From an uncultured Lachnospiraceae bacterium (GTDB lineage Bacteria; Bacillota; Clostridia; Lachnospirales; Lachnospiraceae): DNA of 58,158 nt. How positions within the stretch are numbered: the first letter of the stretch is position 1; every line of letters begins with the position of its first letter. A model generated the notes under the pieces. It saw only the letters and a list, made by a program, of their open reading frames with translations. It made no database searches and was not told the DNA's origin. Positions 52,483 through 58,158 of the stretch are shown piece after piece. The translations under genes and the position numbers were made by a program. The DNA is taken from positions 1-58,158 of the forward strand of contig CAOKQK010000010.1 in NCBI GenBank assembly GCA_948470905.1, written 5' to 3'.

Positions 52483-55400
52483 ATGCTTTTCATACATTTT
52501 TTTGCCCTCGTGGGGATCCTGCTCATGTGCCTCTGCTTTTACGGGACGCGCAGGGGAGACTGTAAACTGCCCAAATACTTTTTCTGGCTCCTCTTTGCAG
52601 GGGCGCTCATCCTCCGGCTCGCCGCAGCGGCGCTGTCCAAAGGCTTCGGCACGGATACTGCGTGCTTCGCCGCCTGGGCGGACAGGATCTTCACAGTGGG
52701 ACCGGGAGAATTCTATTCCTCTGAAGTCTTTACCGACTATCCCCCCGGATACATGTATGTGCTCTGGATCCTGGGTGCGGTGCGCAGCCTCTTCTCTATG
52801 GAATATTACTCCGTGGCGCATCTCATATTGTTAAAGCTTCCCGCCATCGCCTGCGATATGGCCTGCGGGTTTTTGCTGCTGCATGAAAGCAGAAAAAAAT
52901 GTACCGATTTCCAGAGCTTCTTTTTGTGCCTGGCATACCTGCTCAACCCGGTGGTCCTCCTGAATTCCTCCATTTGGGGCCAGGTTGACGCAGTGTTCAC
53001 CCTCGCCCTGGCCTTCATGTGCCTAAGCCTCATCCGGGGGAAGACGATTCCCGCCTACATAGCTTTCGGCATCGGCGTGCTCATAAAGCCCCAGACCCTG
53101 ATCTTTGCCCCCGTCCTGCTGGCCGGGATCATCGACTGGGTATTCCTGAAGGATTTTTCCGTGAGAAAATTTCTCATCAACCTTTTCTCAGGGATTGCCT
53201 CCATCTGCGGCATGGTACTCCTCTGCCTGCCTTTTGGCTTTGCCAACGTATGGTCGCAGTATTTCAGCACCGTCGGTTCCTACCCCTATGCGGCGGTCAA
53301 CGCCTGCAACCTGTGGGGACTGTTCGGACTTAACTGGGTCAGCCAGGACAATACTTTCCTGGGGATTTCCTATCAGTTCATCGGCATGGCGGTCATCGCA
53401 GCCATCGTGATCCTGGTGCTGTTCCTCAGCATCCGTGACCGGGAAAACAACGAAAAATACCCCTTCCTCGCCGCCTTTTTGATCCTGATGATCTTTGTAT
53501 TCTCCGTCAGGATGCACGAGCGTTATATGTTCCCCGGTCTGCTGATGTTATTATTTGCCTATATCTACCGCCCCTCCGGATACATTTTCCTGTGTTACGG
53601 AGGCTTTTCGGCGATGCATTTTTACAACACGGCCCAGGTGCTCTTTTTCTACGATCCCGGTAATTACGACAGGACGGCGCCTGCGATCCTGCTGACCTCA
53701 GCGGGCATGCTGGCCTGTGCCGGATTCCTGATCTATACCACATGGCTGCTCTGCCGCAGGAAACGCCCGGTGCAGGCCGGCTGGCAGGAGGTCAAAGCCC
53801 CCTCACTCGGCACAGGGGCCGGCTCCGGCAGATTTCCTTTCCCCAAAAAAGGCAAGGCGTCAAAAAACGGGCAGAACATCATCCGGCACTCCCAGAGGGC
53901 GCTGCCCCTGAAACCCGCGGACATCATTATCATGCTCGCCGTCACCCTCACCTACAGCTGTTTTGCGCTGTATGACCTGGGCGACAGGAAGGCTCCCGTC
54001 ACTGCCTATGACATGGTTTATGACCAGGCCATTGAACTGGATTTCGGCTCTGAGATCCCTGCCACACTCTCCTATTACACTGCACCCTGGCACAGCAGGA
54101 CCTTTTCCCTGGAGGGAAAACAGGACGCACAGGGCGAATGGATATCCCTGGGCGAGATCAAGTTTGAAAAAGTCTTTGCCTGGCAGGATATAAGCATCCA
54201 GGCAGGTGTCCCTATCCTGCGCCTGACCCTGAAGGAAACACAGGCATCCCTCCTGGAGCTGACCTTCCTGGACGCCTCCGGGAAAGCTATCACCCCTGTG
54301 AACGCAGACCAGTATGCCGCCCTCTTTGATGAAGCGGATCTGCGTCCTGCGGTAAGCTCCTTCCGCAACAGCATGTATTTCGACGAAATCTACCACGGGC
54401 GCACTGCCTATGAGTTCCTGCACGGTCTCACTTCCTATGAGAATACCCACCCGCCCCTGGGCAAGGTATTTATCGCCCTGGGCGTGCTCCTCTTTGGCAT
54501 GAACCCTTTTGGCTGGCGTATCATCGGGACACTCTTTGGCATCGCCATGGTGCCCCTGGTATATCTGTTTGCCAGGAGGATTTCGGAGAGCACGCCCCTG
54601 GCATCCCTGGCCTGCGTGATGTTTACTTTCGACTTCATGCATTTCTCCCAGACCAGGATTGCCACCATTGACGTGTATATCACCTTTTTTGTGATACTGA
54701 TGTACTATCTCATGTACCAGTACAGCAAATTAAGCTTTTATGACACGCCTCTCTGGAAAACGCTGCTCCCCCTGGGGGCATGCGGCGTCAGCATGGGGCT
54801 TGGCATCGCCTGCAAGTGGACAGGCGTTTACGCCGGGGCAGGCCTTGCACTGATCTTCTTTGCCACGCTGTACCGGAGATACCAGGAGTATTGTTACGCC
54901 AAAAGGACGCCCTCAAGGACCACCGACGGCTTCTCCCACAAAGATATCATCAAAAGCTTTATCCCCAATACCCGCAGGACCATACTTTTCTGCCTGGTAT
55001 TCTTTGTGGCAGTGCCGGCTGTGATCTACCTGCTGTCCTACCTTCCCTTTGTGGATTACACGGAAGGGCGGGGACTGGTAAGCCGCATGCTGCACAACCA
55101 GGAAACCATGTTCAATTACCACAGCACCCTGAACGCCACACACGACTATTCTTCCCCCTGGTATGAATGGCCCATGCTCAAACGCCCCATCTGGTATTAT
55201 TCCCGCATTGTCACCGGCGAATATTTAAAGGGCGGGCTGCGTGAAGGCATCAGCTCCTTCGGGAACCCTGCCGTCTGGTGGCTGAGCCTGCCCGTGGCAC
55301 TGTACATGGCATATCTGTGGGCAAAGAAAAAAGACAGGACCGCCGCCTTTCTCCTGACCGGATATCTGGCGCAGTACCTGCCCTGGTTCTTTGTGACGCG

Positions 55401-55647
55401 CATCACTTTCATTTATCACTATTTCCCCAGCGTGGTCTTTGTGGTGATGATGGCAGTCTACAGCCTGGTACAGTGGAAGGACAAGCTCCCCGGCAAAAAA
55501 ATGGCCGTGGCAGCTGCCGCCTACGGAACGGTGGTAGTGGTCCTGTTCCTGATGTTCTATCCGGTCCTGTCGGGACAGCCTGTGGAGGCCTCCTATGTAG
55601 ACCGATATCTGCGCTGGTTTGACAGCTGGGTGCTGACCTTACGTTAA
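52483..55647 (+). CDS. Double GT-C membrane glycosyltransferase (PMT/GT39 C-terminal half)
   Basis: A 1054-residue polytopic enzyme. The N-terminal half (1-420) is a GT-C module with DTACFAAWADRIF and DYPPGYMYVLWILG, resembling polyprenyl-phosphate-dependent mannosyltransferases. A basic linker, one helix and a beta-rich domain (about 500-610) lead to a second module of the protein O-mannosyltransferase type: acidic catalytic motif FRNSMYFDEIYHGRTAYE, HPPLGKVFIALGVLLFGMNPFGWR and ACKWTGVYAG. Ends in cytoplasmic DSWVLTLR. It would transfer a sugar from a lipid carrier on the outer face of the membrane. GGAGG seven bases before the ATG. Two fused catalytic modules suggest sequential transfers (inference). 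Confidence 0.87.
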   Translation: MLFIHFFALVGILLMCLCFYGTRRGDCKLPKYFFWLLFAGALILRLAAAALSKGFGTDTACFAAWADRIFTVGPGEFYSSEVFTDYPPGYMYVLWILGAVRSLFSMEYYSVAHLILLKLPAIACDMACGFLLLHESRKKCTDFQSFFLCLAYLLNPVVLLNSSIWGQVDAVFTLALAFMCLSLIRGKTIPAYIAFGIGVLIKPQTLIFAPVLLAGIIDWVFLKDFSVRKFLINLFSGIASICGMVLLCLPFGFANVWSQYFSTVGSYPYAAVNACNLWGLFGLNWVSQDNTFLGISYQFIGMAVIAAIVILVLFLSIRDRENNEKYPFLAAFLILMIFVFSVRMHERYMFPGLLMLLFAYIYRPSGYIFLCYGGFSAMHFYNTAQVLFFYDPGNYDRTAPAILLTSAGMLACAGFLIYTTWLLCRRKRPVQAGWQEVKAPSLGTGAGSGRFPFPKKGKASKNGQNIIRHSQRALPLKPADIIIMLAVTLTYSCFALYDLGDRKAPVTAYDMVYDQAIELDFGSEIPATLSYYTAPWHSRTFSLEGKQDAQGEWISLGEIKFEKVFAWQDISIQAGVPILRLTLKETQASLLELTFLDASGKAITPVNADQYAALFDEADLRPAVSSFRNSMYFDEIYHGRTAYEFLHGLTSYENTHPPLGKVFIALGVLLFGMNPFGWRIIGTLFGIAMVPLVYLFARRISESTPLASLACVMFTFDFMHFSQTRIATIDVYITFFVILMYYLMYQYSKLSFYDTPLWKTLLPLGACGVSMGLGIACKWTGVYAGAGLALIFFATLYRRYQEYCYAKRTPSRTTDGFSHKDIIKSFIPNTRRTILFCLVFFVAVPAVIYLLSYLPFVDYTEGRGLVSRMLHNQETMFNYHSTLNATHDYSSPWYEWPMLKRPIWYYSRIVTGEYLKGGLREGISSFGNPAVWWLSLPVALYMAYLWAKKKDRTAAFLLTGYLAQYLPWFFVTRITFIYHYFPSVVFVVMMAVYSLVQWKDKLPGKKMAVAAAAYGTVVVVLFLMFYPVLSGQPVEASYVDRYLRWFDSWVLTLR

Positions 55648-55736
55648 GCACACAACAAAAACCTCCTGCGCTGACGCTCCTGCAGGAATATTTACAGTAG
55701 CCACTATCAATGCCCTTAAGCCTGGAGACATTGCAA

Positions 55737-55780
55737 TCGAAAAGCACCGTGTCGGAACACGGTGCTTTTCGATTATATTA
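55737..55780. terminator. Bidirectional terminator hairpin
   Basis: TCGAAAAGCACCGTGT, loop CGGA and ACACGGTGCTTTTCGA form a perfect 16-bp stem (55737-55772), followed by TTATATTA. It lies between the convergent mannosyltransferase gene and the MetRS-like/small-ORF pair. Confidence 0.85.
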
Positions 55781-55834
55781 GTTCTAACTACAACGACCGG
55801 AGATACCCTTGGCGTAGCGCCCAAATAGATCGCC

Positions 55835-55993
55835 TTATGCAATTTTCGGATATTCCACCTGTGGATTAATATTCAGGCCCGGCAGGATTCCCTGCAACAG
55901 TTTTTTACTAAGTCCTGCGTCCTGCATGACCTTTCTTTGATTTCGGTCAAGGCTTTCAATTATATTACCTGATGTCGCTAAACTGGCAGTCAT
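55835..55993 (-). CDS. Small ORF (52 residues) overlapping the MetRS-like gene
   Basis: An ATG at 55993, inside the last codons of the MetRS-like gene and in a different frame, opens 52 codons: MTASLATSGNIIES, then LDRNQRKVMQDAGLSKK, then LLQGILPGLNINPQ and VEYPKIA, stopping at 55835. The 29-bp overlap would allow coupled translation; the upstream TTTAAGAAG is a weak binding site. Composition is protein-like: charged helix, then Gly/Pro/Asn-containing tail. No homologue is recognised. It could be a genuine small protein or precursor peptide, or the decayed end of a gene. Confidence 0.4.
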   Translation of the reverse strand: MTASLATSGNIIESLDRNQRKVMQDAGLSKKLLQGILPGLNINPQVEYPKIA

Positions 55994-57962
55994 GCTTCTT
56001 AAAGAAATCTACCCTCGGTTCAAGAAATTTCAATTGGTGGCTGTTTATATCCTCAACATAAGCAGAAATCGGTTCAAGAATATAATTCCAATCCCATAAT
56101 TTTTCTCCCAGGCATAGATATTCTCTAAACATTTCACAGCCTTCGGGTGCAATGGGATGAACTAAAATTGCTATAATCTTACAGGCATAAAAACAATCAA
56201 TAATAAGCTGTTTCCTCAACTCCAGATCACCGGAAGCATCAGCAGCTTTTACATTGTTTACCCAATGCCTGTTTATTGACCGTATGAAGTCATCTAAAAT
56301 ATAAGAAATACGATGGAACTCATAGTTATACATATGGCGCTCATAGTCAAGAACTGCTTTTTCTGCCATAAGCCTTATTTCCCCACCTGCTTCTCCTTTT
56401 GGTATTTTGCCGCCGCAGTTATTCTGAACTGCATAGAAACAAGTACGGATCAGACGGTTAAACACATTAGTGATCAAATTACCGTCTTTCAAGACCATAT
56501 CAACACCAACCCGGTCTTCCTTCTCCATAAACGCCTGCGGTTTAAAACCAACACTTTTAGAAGACAGCCCTAAACTCATAAAATGCATTCTCAGCTGGTC
56601 CCTGGTATAAAACCCAAGCAACTCATCTGCCGCAGGAGGCTTTATTTCTGAACTACTGCTGGCTTTGGTATCCATATACAGTAAGTGGCGATTGGCAATA
56701 ATCTGCGTTAAATGAACTTTCTCCATATTAGGGACTTCATCTTTCGGAACCTGCAATCCTGTAAATAACCCTGTCTGGGCAATGGAATAAAAATAAATAT
56801 TATCTTCTCCAATAAACTGATATACCCGGGATTCCTCATCAAACCACCACTTGGATAGCTCATCTTCCTTTTCCCTTGCTTTCAAATATGCTAAAGTAAA
56901 GGAAATTGGCGCCCATAATGATTCCGGCCACACCCAGAATGTGAGGTCTTTTAAATTTTCACATTCCGGAAAAGGTACTCCCCATTCTACATTGCCGGAC
57001 AGGCGGAACGGAACCAGTGTCTTTCCGGAAGTATAATGAATATTTTCCGCATCCAAAATATTTTTTGCCTTGTCCCTGTCACCCAGGCCTGCAAATTCAA
57101 AGACAACCGAAGGCTTTTTTTCTTCATCAATCAGCCTGTGAGGCGGCATTTTGGCAATCAAACTTTCCAAATCCTCTATATATTTCCTGGGTACATATAA
57201 TAAAGGCTTTTTCAAAAATTCTTCTACCGTTTCCAGCTGATACTTACGGGTATTTGTATTTTTCCTTAAGAAGTCATTATATTCCTTCACCATGGAAATA
57301 CAATGCTCCAAATCAAAATACCAATTCTCCACGTCCTTCAGGACTGGCTTTTTATTCGACAGACAGCTGATTGGATTGATCAGCTCAGAAGGCAAAAATT
57401 GATGTCCTAATGAACATTCATCTGCGTATGCCTTATCGGAGGTGCAGCCTGGTATGGGACACTTTCCTCTCACCTGCCTTCCATTTAAAAATATCTCCTT
57501 TTCTTCATCATAGAACTGAGGTACAGATAATTTCGCAATATACCCGTTTTCGTATAAAGTGTGAAATACTTTGGCTGATACCTGTCTGTGGATCATACCT
57601 GCCTCTCCCAAAGCTGACGCACCGAAAAAATCCAGGCTGATACCATAGCTTTCCAAGGTATTTTTCTGTTTCTCATGATTGCCATATACATAATCCTCCA
57701 ACGAACCTTCATAGCCTTCTTCCTGCAGTTTACGAAAGCTTTCCATAATAGGAGATCCATAGCAATCCGTTCCGGAAAGAAAAATAACATTTTCTTTTCC
57801 AATACGGTCCCTTAAAAATCTTGCAAAAATATCTGCATGGATAAACATGCCGCCTACATGCCCAAAATGCAGGTTCTTATTACCATAAGGCATACCTGCC
57901 GTAATAACTGCCCTTTTCGGAAAAGCGGGGCGCTCATTTGGTGACAATCTTTTACATATCAT
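55965..57962 (-). CDS. MetRS-like class I aminoacyl-tRNA synthetase paralogue with degenerate KMSKS
   Basis: A 665-residue protein with MetRS architecture. N-terminal Rossmann half with GMPYGNKNLHFGHVGG (HFGH at 32-35 as HIGH motif), VIFLSGTDCYGSPI, a zinc knuckle (GKCPIPGC ... DECSLGHQF), FWVWPESLWAPISF, then YMDTKASSSSEIKPPAAD (about 430) where KMSKS should be, and an alpha-helical anticodon-binding-like domain to the end. The catalytic Lys/Ser loop reads KASSSS, so adenylate formation may be altered. AAGGAG nine bases before the ATG. Visibly AT-richer than neighbours, suggesting transfer. It may be a variant MetRS, an antibiotic-tolerant second copy, or an enzyme recruited to another reaction. 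Confidence 0.85.
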   Translation of the reverse strand: MICKRLSPNERPAFPKRAVITAGMPYGNKNLHFGHVGGMFIHADIFARFLRDRIGKENVIFLSGTDCYGSPIMESFRKLQEEGYEGSLEDYVYGNHEKQKNTLESYGISLDFFGASALGEAGMIHRQVSAKVFHTLYENGYIAKLSVPQFYDEEKEIFLNGRQVRGKCPIPGCTSDKAYADECSLGHQFLPSELINPISCLSNKKPVLKDVENWYFDLEHCISMVKEYNDFLRKNTNTRKYQLETVEEFLKKPLLYVPRKYIEDLESLIAKMPPHRLIDEEKKPSVVFEFAGLGDRDKAKNILDAENIHYTSGKTLVPFRLSGNVEWGVPFPECENLKDLTFWVWPESLWAPISFTLAYLKAREKEDELSKWWFDEESRVYQFIGEDNIYFYSIAQTGLFTGLQVPKDEVPNMEKVHLTQIIANRHLLYMDTKASSSSEIKPPAADELLGFYTRDQLRMHFMSLGLSSKSVGFKPQAFMEKEDRVGVDMVLKDGNLITNVFNRLIRTCFYAVQNNCGGKIPKGEAGGEIRLMAEKAVLDYERHMYNYEFHRISYILDDFIRSINRHWVNNVKAADASGDLELRKQLIIDCFYACKIIAILVHPIAPEGCEMFREYLCLGEKLWDWNYILEPISAYVEDINSHQLKFLEPRVDFFKKHDCQFSDIR

Positions 57963-58069
57963 ATACGTTTGCTCCTTTCTGCTATTTATTATATTTTTCC
58001 CTGCTTCCCTTTCTGCCGGGGAAGCTCTGACTGTTCCGGCATAGTAAACCCCCTTTACGAATCATCAAA

Positions 58070-58158
58070 TCAAAGACCCCGCTGCAAGCAACGTGGTATC
58101 ACTCTTGCAACGCTGCAGAGCGCAATGCGTCCAAGGGACGCTATGGTCATGTCCTTTA
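58070..58158. repeat. Inverted copy of the repeat downstream of eno
   Basis: Read in reverse, TAAAGGACATGACC ... AGCGTCCC, CGCATTGCGCTCTGCAGC and GTTGCTTGCAGCG align with 27578-27655. The window ends inside it, so its far boundary is not visible. The stretch 57963-58069 holds only the MetRS-like ribosome binding site and leader. Confidence 0.7.

Overview
The window looks like chromosome of a Gram-positive gut clostridium, most likely Lachnospiraceae. Evidence: the secG-rnr-smpB-ssrA neighbourhood, strong AGGAGG-type ribosome binding sites, TTGACA/TATAAT promoters, many lipoprotein solute-binding proteins without an outer-membrane apparatus, GHKL/LytTR signalling, an archaeal-type AspRS, and moderately high GC with AT-rich intergenic regions. 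Assignment is by family resemblance only. Nearly all genes lie on the minus strand; an HTH membrane protein, a CDF metal exporter and a large mannosyltransferase are on plus.

Layout. 1-140: two tandem consensus promoters reading off the left edge. 0.37-14.3 kb (minus): a lipoprotein, a cruciform repeat, two half-exporter ABC proteins, a GHKL kinase and LytTR regulator, an AAC(3)-family acetyltransferase, HflX, a HAMP kinase, a GNAT enzyme, an OmpR-type regulator and a small membrane protein. 13.7-17.9 kb: tmRNA, smpB, rnr and secG (trans-translation, RNA decay, secretion). 18.1-27.5 kb: a peptide-type ABC import operon (SBP, two permeases, two ATPases, a DUF3899-like protein) in which most core subunits carry large extra domains. 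27.7-34.4 kb: enolase, an HTH membrane regulator, AspRS, a decayed stretch and phosphoglycerate mutase. 34.6-36.1 kb: a CDF exporter behind a palindromic operator. 36.2-46.5 kb (minus): a sugar-type ABC operon with two paralogous solute-binding lipoproteins, two permeases, no ATPase, plus an HlyD-like adaptor and a MacB-core-like protein. 46.6-52.4 kb: a PHP phosphoesterase and a MacB/FtsX-type ABC system whose permease has a roughly 500-residue coiled coil. 52.5-55.6 kb (plus): a double GT-C mannosyltransferase. 55.8-58.0 kb (minus): an AT-richer MetRS-like protein lacking KMSKS, overlapped by a 52-codon ORF.

The most unusual signal is in the repeats. Immediately downstream of the response regulator (11.8-11.95 kb) and of tmRNA (13.7-13.88 kb) are tandem units of 55-57 bp. 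Each unit is a direct copy of the 3' terminus of that gene joined to a short inverted copy of part of it. The two arrays differ in sequence but share unit length and architecture. Other repeats include multi-arm palindromes ending in GTAAC/AGTTCAG, a dispersed element near eno and at the right edge, a 19-bp tandem palindrome, and translated minisatellites in aspS, rnr and the FtsX permease.

The likeliest undescribed systems are: the gene-3'-end repeat arrays; the MetRS-like protein with its overlapping small ORF; the ABC/HlyD/MacB-core operon; and the enlarged Opp transporter.
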